DNA of 64,000 nt from the NCBI GenBank assembly GCA_003402315.1, contig QFXI01000021.1, positions 1-64,000 of the forward strand. Reading direction: 5' to 3'. The notes under the pieces are model-generated. The model was not told the DNA's origin and searched no databases. It saw nothing but the letters and a program-made list of their open reading frames with translations. The translations under genes were made by a program, and so were the position numbers. The DNA comes from Candidatus Nitrotoga sp. LAW (lineage in GTDB: Bacteria > Pseudomonadota > Gammaproteobacteria > Burkholderiales > Gallionellaceae). Positions 1-9,597 of the stretch are shown piece after piece; the stretch's first letter is position 1, and each line of letters opens with the position of its first letter.

Positions 1-2
1 AC

Positions 3-128
3 GAATGGCTCAATTATTACAATAATGAAAGAACTCATCAGGGCAAGGTTTGTAATGGCAGAACGCCGTTGGAAACGTTACTCAGTGGGAAACAGGTTTG
101 GAGTGGAAAAAATCTAAACCATATTTAA
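3..128 (+). pseudogene. IS481-type transposase, 3' end only
   Basis: The reading frame is open from the window edge and ends in TAA at 126-128. The 41 visible residues contain WLNYYNNERTHQG followed by GRTPLETL, the usual C-terminal end of the DDE integrase core in IS481/IS3-like transposases. The catalytic residues would lie upstream, outside the window, so I cannot tell whether the element is intact. It is followed at once by a hairpin and by sequence typical of IS481 element ends. The element borders an AT-rich ATP-grasp gene, which suggests this edge is mobile DNA. It is labelled pseudogene only because it is partial here; it may be a complete gene cut by the window. Confidence 0.75.
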
Positions 129-180
129 TCTGACAGACACCCGAAAAATTCGGTAACTGTCAGATCAGGTCTGAGCTAGT
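128..180. repeat. IS481 element right end with nested hairpin
   Basis: A 9-bp arm ATCTGACAG (128-136) pairs with CTGTCAGAT (158-166). Inside it CCGAA (141-145) pairs with TTCGG (149-153). The hairpin starts on the last base of the transposase stop codon and may act as its terminator. The following CAGATCAGGTCTGAGCTAGT (161-180) resembles the outer terminal repeat of IS481 elements from memory; the mate is outside the window. Confidence 0.55.
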
Positions 181-476
181 ACAAATTATCCATAATTTAT
201 TGTTTTTGCTAAAATTAACGTAACTCCATCAAATTCCAGCTGATTCAGGTTCAGCCCTGATTCTGTTTACATGAAACTGACCCAAACACAGTAAGAATTC
301 TGTACCGACTCTTCAACTTTAAAATACATAGGTCATATTGATTGTCCATATAATGGAATAATGGAGCAAATTCTATTCTCATTGAAAAATATGTTTGCCC
401 ATGAAACACTTCGCAGTACTACCAGTTAACCGATGATCATAAAAATACCTCCATAAATGAAGTCACTTTATATGTA
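181..476. other. AT-rich intergenic region after IS element
   Basis: About 300 bases without a credible gene, between the IS481 end and the convergent stop codon of the ATP-grasp gene. I see no tRNA, no long repeat and no clear terminator. Confidence 0.5.
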
Positions 477-1664
477 TTACATAAACACGTTAAGGATGCT
501 ATTCCTTGATTTCTGATAGACACATTTAAGTTTTATCCAGTATTTTTCGGGCATCAATGGCTTAAATTCCCTTATCACTATTGTTTTAATTTTTCTGATA
601 ATAAGATATGAAGTAATAATCAGATGATCTTTGTTTGGAATGTACCTCCAAACAAAATAACGATTTATCGCCAGCTCCCATAACTTAATTCTTGAGAAAT
701 ATGGCAAGAGAATTTTATCGGGATATGTGGAATTAATCGGATAAGGATGCTGCAATATATTTCCATTCGAAAAAAAATTATTAATTTGAACGGCGGGATC
801 ATCCCCAAAGTGTTTTGAGAAATCAACCCAAGCATTGGGCCGCATATCTGCTTCAATAAAATATCTTTTTTTATCGTTATCTGATTGGATACAAGCAATA
901 TTAACGAACCCATTCGCTCCAAGCGCCTTACCTAACAAGTCTAATTCATCAAAAATATCTTTTTGTAAATGCGCTATTTGTACGTATGTTCTTAATGCAG
1001 ATGCGCCAAATTTGCCACTGGCTCTTTCTATCCTTGAGTAGCTAAAGTGTATCAACTTGCCATTTTGATAAAAGCCACTTAAATCTAACTCAATACCTTG
1101 AATTTTTTTTTGTAACAGAACAGGATAGATCTGAAATTTATTCAATAAAGCTTCAATATCGTCATTGCCCGAACATTCAAATACGCCGAAACCTCCGCCT
1201 GAAGAATCAACCTTGACGAGAACCGGATATCCTAAAGATTCAACGGATTTTTTTAATTCGGATTTATCTTTCGCGATTCGGAATTCGGGCGTATTAATTC
1301 CGAATTCTTGAAGTACCTTTGAAAGCCCAATTTTGGAATAAATGTGATCAAGATTTTTTATTGTCTGAATTGGCAATAATTCTACTTTTTCTTCAACTGA
1401 CAAATCTGAACTCAAGATTTTTTTTAACGTATTGTCGTCTCCAATAACAATTAACGAATAATCGTTACTGTTCTTTTCAAAAGCTACCCTAGCTATGTCA
1501 TCAGGATTAGCTACAAATACAAAATCTCTTATAGCTGGATGTTTTTTAAAGATATAGCTATTTGTTATGACATCCACAACAAAACCTGCCCTACTCAATA
1601 AAGTTGGTACCGCTATCATTAACTCAACATTTTCGCCCACTAACAAGGCTTGTAAATTTTGCAT
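477..1664 (-). CDS. ATP-grasp family ligase, substrate unknown
   Basis: A 395-residue protein with an N-terminal Rossmann-like start (LLVGENVELMIAVPTLLSRAG, about 7-27) and a central ATP-grasp fold. The nucleotide-binding lysine and glycine loop are seen in YPVLVKVDSSGGGFG, the second strand in LLQKKIQGIELDLSG, and the metal-binding Glu and Asn in FIEADMRPNAW. ATP-grasp enzymes join a carboxylate to an amine or thiol through an acyl phosphate; the substrate cannot be read here. The last 90 residues are aromatic and basic and do not match a domain I know. No neighbour shares a pathway. The gene is much more AT-rich than the genes from 3270 onward, has no clear Shine-Dalgarno before its ATG and lies next to an IS481 end, so transfer is likely. 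Confidence 0.7.
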   Translation of the reverse strand: MQNLQALLVGENVELMIAVPTLLSRAGFVVDVITNSYIFKKHPAIRDFVFVANPDDIARVAFEKNSNDYSLIVIGDDNTLKKILSSDLSVEEKVELLPIQTIKNLDHIYSKIGLSKVLQEFGINTPEFRIAKDKSELKKSVESLGYPVLVKVDSSGGGFGVFECSGNDDIEALLNKFQIYPVLLQKKIQGIELDLSGFYQNGKLIHFSYSRIERASGKFGASALRTYVQIAHLQKDIFDELDLLGKALGANGFVNIACIQSDNDKKRYFIEADMRPNAWVDFSKHFGDDPAVQINNFFSNGNILQHPYPINSTYPDKILLPYFSRIKLWELAINRYFVWRYIPNKDHLIITSYLIIRKIKTIVIREFKPLMPEKYWIKLKCVYQKSRNSILNVFM

Positions 1665-2025
1665 TTTATTTTGTTCTGATTTTCTAAAGCTTTAACGATA
1701 GACTGTACAAAGCTTCGCAGCATTGGAGCTTCTAATTTACAGAAAGCTGTGTAATTCCTACATAATTACGTCGGTCACACTTAGAATGCTTCTGAAATTC
1801 ATTATACGGTTGCTGGGGCGATTGTTGCTTTGATTTGCAGTAATCCACCTGAAAGTACGGTCACCATTCGATACCGATTTTAGATAGCGCATCAATGACT
1901 ATCCCAACCATCGGCAACCAGTTCCACCCAAAAGATTTTCGGGGAAAATATATACGCCAAAACGGATTTGTTTAGAATACTCAGTGCGTAATTTACGCCC
2001 AAATTTTTATTTAAACGGAGAGAAA
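1665..2025. other. Divergent intergenic region
   Basis: About 360 bases between the divergent ATP-grasp and cytochrome genes. No RNA gene or repeat is recognisable. A GGAGAG Shine-Dalgarno at 2018-2023 serves the cytochrome ATG at 2026. Confidence 0.5.
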
Positions 2026-2346
2026 ATGGATTCTATTGTCGGAAGCATGATTGCGGCAGCAGGCTTGATGATTTCAGGATTCGCACTGGCAGTAGATATG
2101 CCTGCTGAAGGCAAGGCTAAGTGCGGTACCTGCCACGCCATCGACAAAAATATTTTTGGTCCGTCTTTTATGGCAGTTTCCGAGAAATATAAGGATGACA
2201 AAGACGCCGCAAGCAAAATCGCTGCTAGCATCACCGTAGGTGGATCGTTTGGCTGGCTATTCGGATACATGCCTGCAAGAGGCTTGGGAGTAAATGATTC
2301 TGAAATCCAGTTTCTTTCAAAATTTATTGCCGACTTAGCAAAATAA
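2026..2346 (+). CDS. Small periplasmic class I cytochrome c
   Basis: A 106-residue protein from ATG 2026, which has GGAGAG 3-8 bases upstream; an in-frame GTG at 1984 would add 14 residues before the signal peptide and is less likely. Residues 5-22 form a hydrophobic signal peptide ending ALA. The heme c site is CGTCH (33-37), and Met82 in GYMPARG is the probable sixth ligand, as in cytochromes c551/c552. Expected role: soluble electron carrier in the periplasm, passing electrons between a quinol- or metal-oxidising complex and a terminal oxidase. No partner oxidoreductase lies beside it. The next gene is a ferredoxin 330 bases downstream and is probably transcribed separately. Confidence 0.85.
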   Translation: MDSIVGSMIAAAGLMISGFALAVDMPAEGKAKCGTCHAIDKNIFGPSFMAVSEKYKDDKDAASKIAASITVGGSFGWLFGYMPARGLGVNDSEIQFLSKFIADLAK

Positions 2347-2677
2347 ACTTTGAGATCAGTTAAATAACCTCCGATAAGGCCTTTACCTTTGATGTAGCCC
2401 GCCACATTCGACCTCACCGAGATATAAATCAAATTTTTGTAAGCCCCTTGGCAGAACCTGGGGTTTACCTCAGTGAATTATGCCAATCAAAACATGCATG
2501 CAAAACAAATGGTTTACTTCACAAGCGTACAAAAAAATTGCTGCAATTACCTGCTTTATGTCATCCATCTGTTTTGTTAACGTTAAGTTCCTGGCTTGAA
2601 TAATTAAGTCGCTATGGCTGACACCAACCTGTATTTTGTTTAGAATGACGAAAATATTTCAATAGGAGTTTTAATCC
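2347..2677. other. Intergenic region with hairpin
   Basis: About 330 bases. AAGCCCC (2441-2447) can pair with GGGGTTT (2460-2466), including one G-T pair, around a 12-base loop. It is not followed by a T run, so a terminator role is doubtful. AGGAG lies just before the ferredoxin ATG. Confidence 0.4.
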
Positions 2678-3100
2678 ATGACTTACGTAGTTACCGAAGC
2701 TTGTATCAAATGTAAATATACTGACTGTGTTGAAGTTTGCCCTGTGGATTGTTTTTACGAAGGACCGAACAGTTTGGTGATTGACCCGGATGAATGCATA
2801 GATTGCACCCTATGTGTTGCCGAATGTCCAGTCAATGCAATTTATGCCGAGGATGATTTGCCAGAAGACCAACGGCAATTCAGCGCGCTGAACGCAGAGC
2901 TATGTAAGGTATGGAAGTGTATCGTCGAGAAAAAAGAACCGCCTGCTGATGCAGATGAGTGGAAAGAAGTTAAGAACAAATTACATTTGTTAGTGAGGGA
3001 ATATGCTCCTGGCGAAGAGGAACGGAACTATCCTGGTGGATCGAAAGATGGGAAGGATGAGGATGGTTTGACAGGGATGGATAAGCTGTTGATGCGCTGA
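2678..3100 (+). CDS. fdxA: Seven-iron ferredoxin (FdxA type), C-terminally extended
   Basis: A small cytoplasmic iron-sulfur protein of 140 residues. Cys9, Cys12, Cys17, Cys21 and the second set Cys40, Cys43, Cys46, Cys50 have the spacing of FdxA/FdI ferredoxins, which bind one [3Fe-4S] and one [4Fe-4S] cluster and act as low-potential electron carriers. Two extra cysteines occur near 76-81 (LCKVWKC). FdxA proteins are usually about 107 residues; here a charged tail of about 30 residues (from [16 protein letters not shown]) follows the common fold. The start is firm: ATAGGAGTTTTAATCC precedes the ATG. It stands alone between the cytochrome and the repair operon, and its redox partner cannot be told. 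Confidence 0.88.
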   Translation: MTYVVTEACIKCKYTDCVEVCPVDCFYEGPNSLVIDPDECIDCTLCVAECPVNAIYAEDDLPEDQRQFSALNAELCKVWKCIVEKKEPPADADEWKEVKNKLHLLVREYAPGEEERNYPGGSKDGKDEDGLTGMDKLLMR

Positions 3101-3269
3101 AATATTTCTTCCGCTCCCTTCGTTATTAATTACTTCAGTGGTATCGCTAAAGACTAATAGTTCTTTGTTCCCGCGCAGTACATCAGTGGGTACGTAATTT
3201 ATGTATCTTTCAATCGATAAGTATTGATGACGCTCGTCTGCGCGGGAATGGCGATAGGGGAAATAAGCG

Positions 3270-6068
3270 TTGAACCCGATACCGCAAAGTAATACATCAA
3301 CCGCCGCTGATTTTTTTGATTCTGTTGCACGCGTCATTCTGGCGCAGCACTCCCACGAAATACCTGATCTGCGCCGTGCCATGGTATTGTTGCCCAATTA
3401 CCATGTGTCGCAACCATTGGCGCAAAGTTTGGCGCGTGTAGCCAACCTGGCTGCAATTTTATTGCCGCAAATGGTCACTCTCAAAGATTGGGTTCAGTCT
3501 GTTCCCCCCGCACTATCTGTTATCCCCGACACTTGCCGTATCACCACTTTGTATCAGGCACTGCGCGCGCGGCGTTGGTTTGCCGATGCTGATCTATGGA
3601 GCATCGCGCGCGAACTCTTGGTTTTGCTGGATGAGCTGACACAAAATCATGTCACGCTGCCACAAAATGCCGATGATTTTCTAGCGCAATTGGAACAAGC
3701 CTATCAGTCCAAGCGTGGCATCGCCATGCAGTTCGAGGCACGCGTAGTGCATGAACTATGGTATGCGATGAACAATAGTGGCGAATTCGATACCGCACGC
3801 GCTTATCAGCAAAGTTTGGCACAACTCGCGCAGCAAGCTGAGTTACCGCTGTATGTGTTATTGACTTCCGCACTTGCTGCGACTGAAGCCCGTTTCCTGA
3901 AGGCATATCATAAACGCGCGCCAGTGATGATTATTGATTTGCGCGAGATGTCATCACGACAGCCAGAATGTGCGGCGATGCGCATCATCGCTTCCGGCCG
4001 GCCTCGCTTTTCTGACCCAATTCCAACGGAAAATGAGAGAGGGGTGCACGATAATTTGCGCACGCAGGAGAGGGTGGAGGAGATGGATGCCCTATCATTG
4101 CGCGAGCAAGCCGATCACCTGCAAAAGCATTTCCCTCACGCTGCATTGGGGCATCGCCTGCGCTTTTTTGGCGCTCATGGTTTGGAACAGGAAGCGCGTG
4201 CCGCCGAGGGTCAAATACGGCGCTGGTTGCTTGCAGGCAAGAAAAACATAGCCATCGTCGCACAAGACCGCATAGTAGCAAGGCGTATGCGTGCTTTGCT
4301 GGAGCGCGCTGGTGTCCTGGTATGCGACGAAACAGGCTGGAAGTTCTCCACGTTATCCGTAAGCACGGTATTAATGCGCTGGCTGGATGCGCTGCAAAGT
4401 GATTTCTACTATCAGGATTTACTCGACCTGCTCAAATCGCCATTCATCTTTGCCGACCAAGCCGTGTGCGAGCGTAAGCAGATGGTCTATCAGCTTGAAC
4501 AACTGGTGCGCAAGCATGGTGTGGTAGCGCACCTTGATACAGCTCTCGAATTGACGCAGGGTAATGTCGAGATGCGGACGGCACTGATACGGTTGCGTCA
4601 GGCAGCGGAGGTTTTGCATAAAAAAAACGATACGCTGTCCGGCTGGCTATGCGCGCTTTACGCCAGCCTGGAGATTCTCGGCATAGAGCAGGGGCTGAAG
4701 ACGGATGATGCCGGTATACAGTTGCTGCAGGCGCTGCAAAATTGGCAACGTGAACTGCATGCCGATACCACGCACGTCAGCCTAACCGAGTGGCGGCATT
4801 GGCTGGCGCAACAACTCGATGAGCACACCTTCCTTGATGTAACGATCGACAGCCCGGTTTTACTCACCCATCTTGCCGCAACGCGCTGGCGCAACTTCGA
4901 TGCAGTGTTGATGCTTGGTTGTGATGCCGCACATCTGCCGGGCACTGGCGACAGCGGACGGTGGTTCAATGATGCGGTACGCACCACGCTTGGCTTGCCG
5001 ACGCGCGAAGTGTATTTGGCACAGCAGCGCGATGACTTACTGGCATTGCTCGCCATGAATGACACCCTATTGGTTACTTGGCAAGCCAGCAAAAGCGGCG
5101 AAGCAAATCTGTTGAGTCCCTATTTCGAAATGTTGCGTGCCCTGCACGAGTTGGCTTATGGCGACAATCTAACGATAAAGCCGGGGGAATGGGATAAGTT
5201 GCTTGAAAGTACGCAAGTGCGCAGTGCGGAATTTCCACTGCCACCGGCGGCTGCAATGCCTGCGCCAGTCGCGTTGCCAGGCCTTATTCCGAAACGTATT
5301 TCAGCCAGCGGCTATAACAGTCTGGTGGCTTGTCCCTATCAATTTTATGCCCGCCATATTTTGCACCTCAATGAAATGGACGAAGTGCGTGAAGACGTGG
5401 AGAAACGCGATTATGGTGAATGGGTACATGACATTCTGCGGCGCTTCCATGAGCAATATCAGGTACTGGGCGATCTTCTGCGCGCCGATCTGGATGCGGC
5501 CCTGCTGCGCATCAGTGTCGAGATTTTTGCGCCTGCTATGCAACGCGATTATTTAGCGCGTGCCTGGCTGTTGCGTTGGCAGCAAGCAATCCCCGAATAT
5601 TTAGAGACACAGTTAAAAAATGAAGCGGAAGGTTGGCGATATCAAAATGGAGAAGTGCCGTTTGAATTGCCATTGACCGCTGATTTGCTTATACATGGAC
5701 GGTTAGACCGTGTAGATGTGCAGGCCAAGAACGGTCGCGCAGTGCGCGTGCTGGATTACAAGATGATGGATGCGACCAGGCTACGCAATAAACTCAAAGA
5801 AGCAGGCGAGGACGTGCAACTAGCTTGCTATACCTACGTGTATGAAGCTGAAGAAGCCGCATTTATCAGTATCGAAAAAGACAAGGTGATTGCAGTTGCG
5901 CCACCACAGGACGTGGCTGAACTGGCGCAAGCAAATATTGCGCGCCTGTTGGAAGTGTTCGAACAGATGCGCAATGGCACAGCACTGCCCGCGCATGGGG
6001 CGGAAGAGGCATGCCAGTATTGCGAGATGCGCGGGCTATGCCGGAAATCGGAATGGAATGAGCGCTAA
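3270..6068 (+). CDS. AddB-like nuclease (TIGR03623-type DNA repair protein)
   Basis: A 932-residue homologue of the AddB/RexB subunit of double-strand-break-processing helicase-nucleases. The N-terminal two thirds resembles an inactivated UvrD-like helicase without a Walker A motif. The C-terminus has a PD-(D/E)XK nuclease: GRLDRVD, then VLDYK, then QLACYTY. Four cysteines fit the AddB iron-sulfur staple: one in ACPYQFYARH before the nuclease and CQYCEMRGLC after it (CxxCx5C). Its likely job is to trim broken ends for RecA loading together with the helicase downstream. The start is TTG 3270 with AGGGGAAA upstream (from 3256); no better ATG is present. The next gene starts about 30 bases after its stop, so this is an operon. 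It matches the ~900-residue betaproteobacterial family known as probable DNA repair protein TIGR03623. Confidence 0.85.
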   Translation: MNPIPQSNTSTAADFFDSVARVILAQHSHEIPDLRRAMVLLPNYHVSQPLAQSLARVANLAAILLPQMVTLKDWVQSVPPALSVIPDTCRITTLYQALRARRWFADADLWSIARELLVLLDELTQNHVTLPQNADDFLAQLEQAYQSKRGIAMQFEARVVHELWYAMNNSGEFDTARAYQQSLAQLAQQAELPLYVLLTSALAATEARFLKAYHKRAPVMIIDLREMSSRQPECAAMRIIASGRPRFSDPIPTENERGVHDNLRTQERVEEMDALSLREQADHLQKHFPHAALGHRLRFFGAHGLEQEARAAEGQIRRWLLAGKKNIAIVAQDRIVARRMRALLERAGVLVCDETGWKFSTLSVSTVLMRWLDALQSDFYYQDLLDLLKSPFIFADQAVCERKQMVYQLEQLVRKHGVVAHLDTALELTQGNVEMRTALIRLRQAAEVLHKKNDTLSGWLCALYASLEILGIEQGLKTDDAGIQLLQALQNWQRELHADTTHVSLTEWRHWLAQQLDEHTFLDVTIDSPVLLTHLAATRWRNFDAVLMLGCDAAHLPGTGDSGRWFNDAVRTTLGLPTREVYLAQQRDDLLALLAMNDTLLVTWQASKSGEANLLSPYFEMLRALHELAYGDNLTIKPGEWDKLLESTQVRSAEFPLPPAAAMPAPVALPGLIPKRISASGYNSLVACPYQFYARHILHLNEMDEVREDVEKRDYGEWVHDILRRFHEQYQVLGDLLRADLDAALLRISVEIFAPAMQRDYLARAWLLRWQQAIPEYLETQLKNEAEGWRYQNGEVPFELPLTADLLIHGRLDRVDVQAKNGRAVRVLDYKMMDATRLRNKLKEAGEDVQLACYTYVYEAEEAAFISIEKDKVIAVAPPQDVAELAQANIARLLEVFEQMRNGTALPAHGAEEACQYCEMRGLCRKSEWNER

Positions 6069-6099
6069 TGGAAGTGATGCAAGGAATGTGGAACATGCG

Positions 6100-9000
6100 A
6101 TGAACAATTCCATTGCTCTCAACCCCCAGCACAGCGTTGTCGTGGAAGCATGCGCAGGCAGCGGCAAAACTTGGCTGCTGGTGTCACGAATTCTGCGTTT
6201 GCTGTTGGCCGGTGTTAAGCCTGGAGAAATTTTAGCCATCACTTTCACTCGAAAAGCTGCGCAGGAAATGCAGGCGCGCTTGCACGAATGGTTACATTTT
6301 CTTGCCACGCAAGATGACACTGCTGTACGTGCTTTTCTTGTGGAGCGCGAACTGCACGATGTAAACGACAACCTACTGGCGCGCGCGCGAAGCCTGTATC
6401 GCGACTGTTTAATGGCGCAACCTGCTGTTACCATCAATACTTTTCACGGCTGGTTCATGCAGATCATCCAGCGCGCCCCATTGAATTCTAGTCTTCTCAT
6501 AGGGATGCAATTGCTGGAGCGTACTTCGGTACTGCATGAGGAAGCATGGCAAATGTTTGCCGACAGCCTGCGTGCCGTACCCGACGATGAAACTGCGCAA
6601 GAGATGCAATGGTTGTTTGCGGAATATGGTTTGCACAGTACGCGCACACTGCTGAAGAATTTTGTACAGAAGCGAGCCGAATGGTGGGTTTATACCAGCG
6701 GTCAGGAAGACGCGGTGGGCTATGCCATGGAGCAACTCCGTATCAAACTTGACGTTGATCCGGAGGATGATCCGCTGGCGGCACTGATGGATCAAAATTT
6801 TGAATCCAATGTTCAGGCATTTGCAAGCTTGTTGCAAAGTGGCTCGGCAGCGCAACAGAGCGAAGCGTGCAAGCTGATGGATGCCTTAAATCTACAAGAT
6901 GTAACTGCACGCTTTGAAGCACTCAGCGCCAGGTTTTATACCAAACAGGGTGAGCCGCGCAAACTCAAGGCGAATAAAGGACAGGACGAAGCGCGCTATA
7001 CCAGCCTTTGTTGTGCCGTATTTGAATCTCTGCAGTCCGTGCGTGACGCGTTGACCGAGCGCGAAGCGCTGCGCATGAACCAGGCCGCGTTGCATTGCGG
7101 GGCAGCATTGCTGCAACACTATCAGGATTTGAAGCTGCGTCAGCAGTTAATGGATTTTACTGATGTGGAATGGCAGGTGTGCCGCCTGCTCAGCCAGAGC
7201 GATTGTGCCGAGTATATGCAGTACAAATTGGATAGCCGCTACAAACACGTTTTGCTGGACGAGTTCCAGGATACCAACCCGGTGCAATGGCAGATTCTGC
7301 AAGCTTGGTTTTCCGCTTCTGCTGCAGTGGAATCGCGGCCAACCGTTTTTGTGGTGGGTGATCCAAAACAATCCATTTACCGCTTTCGTCGTGCCGATGC
7401 GCGCCTGTTCGGAGAAGTGAGTGCATGGCTGCAACAAGAATTTGGCGCGTATCCCCTTAACCAGAATATCACTCGGCGCAATGCCCCTGCAGTGCTACAA
7501 GCGGTAAATAGTGTGTTTGATTCGCAGCCGGATGGCTTCGTGGATTTTGAAACACACATCGCGCATCACACGAATTTACCTGGCTTTGTCACTGCCTTGC
7601 CGCTAGTGGTAATTGAAAATTCGGCCGAGATGGACGCACCAGGTAGATCGGGTTGGTTGCGTAACCCTTTGCAGGAAGCGCGTATCGAACAAGCGACTGG
7701 CGAGCGTGAAGCTGAGGCGCAGCAGTTTGCCGCTGGCATCACCGACATCATCGCGCACTGGAGTGTGCACGATGCAAACGGCACGGTGCGGCGCGCAGAA
7801 TACGGTGACATTATGGTGCTGATACGCAAGCGCACCCATTTACGAGTGTATGAGAGCGCCTTGCGTACGCACCGCATTCCCTTTTTAACTTCGCGACACG
7901 GCGGGCTGCTGGACACGTTGGAAGCGGAAGATATACAGGCTTTACTGACCTTTCTGATCACCCCATTCGCCGATTTGGAATTAGCGCAAGTTCTGCGTTC
8001 TCCCTTTTTCGCCTGCTCCGACGGCGATTTAATGCAATTGGCTCAAGACGAAATCGGTGGCAGCTGGTGGTCACGGCTGCAACGATGTGAACAGAGCGGC
8101 GCAGCATCTGCCGAATTGTCGCGCGCGCATCGCCTGCTAAATAACTGGCTGGATCACGCCGACAAGTTGCCAGTTCATGATCTGCTTGACCGCATCTATT
8201 TTGAAGGTGATTTGTTGCATCGGTATGAAGCTGCACTGCCTGTCGAAATGGTTGAAACGATACGCGCCAACCTGCAAGCCTTTATGGAGATTGCGCTGAA
8301 TGTGGATGCCGGACGCTATCCCAGCTTGCCACGCTTCCTTGCCGAGTTAAAAGAGCTTCGCACAGCTGACAACAATGAATCACCAGACGAGGGCAAGGTA
8401 GGTGAAGTTGGTAATGCCGTGCGTATCTACACCGTGCATGAGGCCAAGGGGCTGGAGGCTCCCATCGTGTGGCTGCTTGATGCCAACGATACGCAACGTA
8501 AACCAGACAACTATGGCGTGTTGCTCGATTGGCCACCTAACGCACCGCAACCAGTGCATTTCTCTTTATTTACGGATAAGCGTAGTCGCGGAGCCAAGCG
8601 AGCGGCTTATTTTGATGCCGATGAAGATTATATGCGGCGTGAAGAAATGAATTTGCTGTACGTCGCAATGACGCGTGCGAAACAAGCGTTGCTAGTGAGC
8701 GGGAATGGCGAATTGAAAGAAACTTCCTGGTATGGCCGCATCGCGGCGGCGGTGGAAGAAAGCGATAATCCCTTGCTGATTGCGGCCGATAATCTTGCTG
8801 CTGTTTTACCTGAAGTCGTTACTGAAATCGATGCGGCATTGTTGCGGCCATTGCCCACTGGTCAGCGCGCAATGCGCTCCACCGCTGCTCAGCGGCAAGG
8901 CATTTTGTTACACACGTTGCTGCAACATTTAAGCGCATCTTCGCCAGGTACCGCTGTCCTGCTTACAGCAGATGGAATCAAGAAGAGAGGGATGGCTGAC

Positions 9001-9381
9001 ATGGCGGCGCTGCAACTGCAGTTCGACATCTCGTCCAGCGACATGGAATCACTCTGGCAACAGGCACAACACTTATTAACATTACCGGCATTGCGACGTT
9101 TCTTCGATCCGCAGCAATACCGTGGGGCTTGCAATGAAATGTCTTATATCAATGCGCGCGGCGAACTGCGCCGTATCGACCGACTGGTGGAGTTTGACGA
9201 CGAAGTATGGGTGCTCGATTACAAGACTGGCGCACCGTCAGATTCTGTATTCCATAGTGTGCAGATGCAGGAATATCGTGTCGCGATGCAGACTGTGTAC
9301 GCTGGAAAAATAGTTCGCTGCGCGTTGCTGTATCCGGATGGGACGTTATGCGAGATCAGTGCCCCAACGATAAAATCGTAA
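6100..9381 (+). CDS. UvrD/AddA-like helicase-nuclease
   Basis: A superfamily 1 ATP-dependent DNA helicase of 1093 residues from ATG 6100. Walker A is GSGKT (20-24), motif Ia is ITFTRKAAQEM, motif II is DEFQDTN and motif III VVGDPKQSIYRFRRA. The C-terminus carries a second PD-(D/E)XK nuclease: RRIDRLVEFDD, VLDYKTG, QMQEY. This is the AddA architecture, and it pairs with the AddB-like gene directly upstream; together they should unwind and resect double-strand breaks in the cytoplasm. The frame is open back to 5890 inside the upstream gene. ATG 6100 begins the family-typical segment before Walker A and has AAGGA 14 bases upstream; ATG 6058, overlapping the previous stop, is the alternative. Confidence 0.87.
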   Translation: MNNSIALNPQHSVVVEACAGSGKTWLLVSRILRLLLAGVKPGEILAITFTRKAAQEMQARLHEWLHFLATQDDTAVRAFLVERELHDVNDNLLARARSLYRDCLMAQPAVTINTFHGWFMQIIQRAPLNSSLLIGMQLLERTSVLHEEAWQMFADSLRAVPDDETAQEMQWLFAEYGLHSTRTLLKNFVQKRAEWWVYTSGQEDAVGYAMEQLRIKLDVDPEDDPLAALMDQNFESNVQAFASLLQSGSAAQQSEACKLMDALNLQDVTARFEALSARFYTKQGEPRKLKANKGQDEARYTSLCCAVFESLQSVRDALTEREALRMNQAALHCGAALLQHYQDLKLRQQLMDFTDVEWQVCRLLSQSDCAEYMQYKLDSRYKHVLLDEFQDTNPVQWQILQAWFSASAAVESRPTVFVVGDPKQSIYRFRRADARLFGEVSAWLQQEFGAYPLNQNITRRNAPAVLQAVNSVFDSQPDGFVDFETHIAHHTNLPGFVTALPLVVIENSAEMDAPGRSGWLRNPLQEARIEQATGEREAEAQQFAAGITDIIAHWSVHDANGTVRRAEYGDIMVLIRKRTHLRVYESALRTHRIPFLTSRHGGLLDTLEAEDIQALLTFLITPFADLELAQVLRSPFFACSDGDLMQLAQDEIGGSWWSRLQRCEQSGAASAELSRAHRLLNNWLDHADKLPVHDLLDRIYFEGDLLHRYEAALPVEMVETIRANLQAFMEIALNVDAGRYPSLPRFLAELKELRTADNNESPDEGKVGEVGNAVRIYTVHEAKGLEAPIVWLLDANDTQRKPDNYGVLLDWPPNAPQPVHFSLFTDKRSRGAKRAAYFDADEDYMRREEMNLLYVAMTRAKQALLVSGNGELKETSWYGRIAAAVEESDNPLLIAADNLAAVLPEVVTEIDAALLRPLPTGQRAMRSTAAQRQGILLHTLLQHLSASSPGTAVLLTADGIKKRGMADMAALQLQFDISSSDMESLWQQAQHLLTLPALRRFFDPQQYRGACNEMSYINARGELRRIDRLVEFDDEVWVLDYKTGAPSDSVFHSVQMQEYRVAMQTVYAGKIVRCALLYPDGTLCEISAPTIKS

Positions 9382-9597
9382 TTTGATCTGACCTCAGCTA
9401 TCTTTTGTGGTGCTCCTGAAAATTCCAGCCTGGGTGGTTTTGCTATGCGTGGAATTTTATGGCATGTTGGAATATTAGAACGGGCCCTGAGGTCTTCCTT
9501 AACCGACCCACATTGGCCCGTCAGGATGATTAACATGTAGGCCTGTTGCTAACCCTCCAACGGGAGGTTGAATTTTATGGCAGCGCGGCTTAGAAAG
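9382..9597. other. Convergent intergenic region
   Basis: 216 bases between convergent genes. ACGGGCC (9480-9486) pairs with GGCCCGT (9515-9521) around a 28-base loop, and CCTCC (9554-9558) pairs with GGAGG (9563-9567) before an AT-rich stretch. The second could be a weak terminator for the helicase gene. No gene is visible. Confidence 0.35.

Noticed and set aside
5890-6099. Longer helicase ORF starting inside the AddB-like gene
   Set aside because: The 70 extra codons are the out-of-frame end of the upstream gene and are not seen in AddA/UvrD proteins; start placed at 6100.
9219-9536. 105-codon minus-strand ORF across the helicase end
   Set aside because: Mostly antisense to the nuclease domain of the helicase gene; no ribosome site or family likeness.
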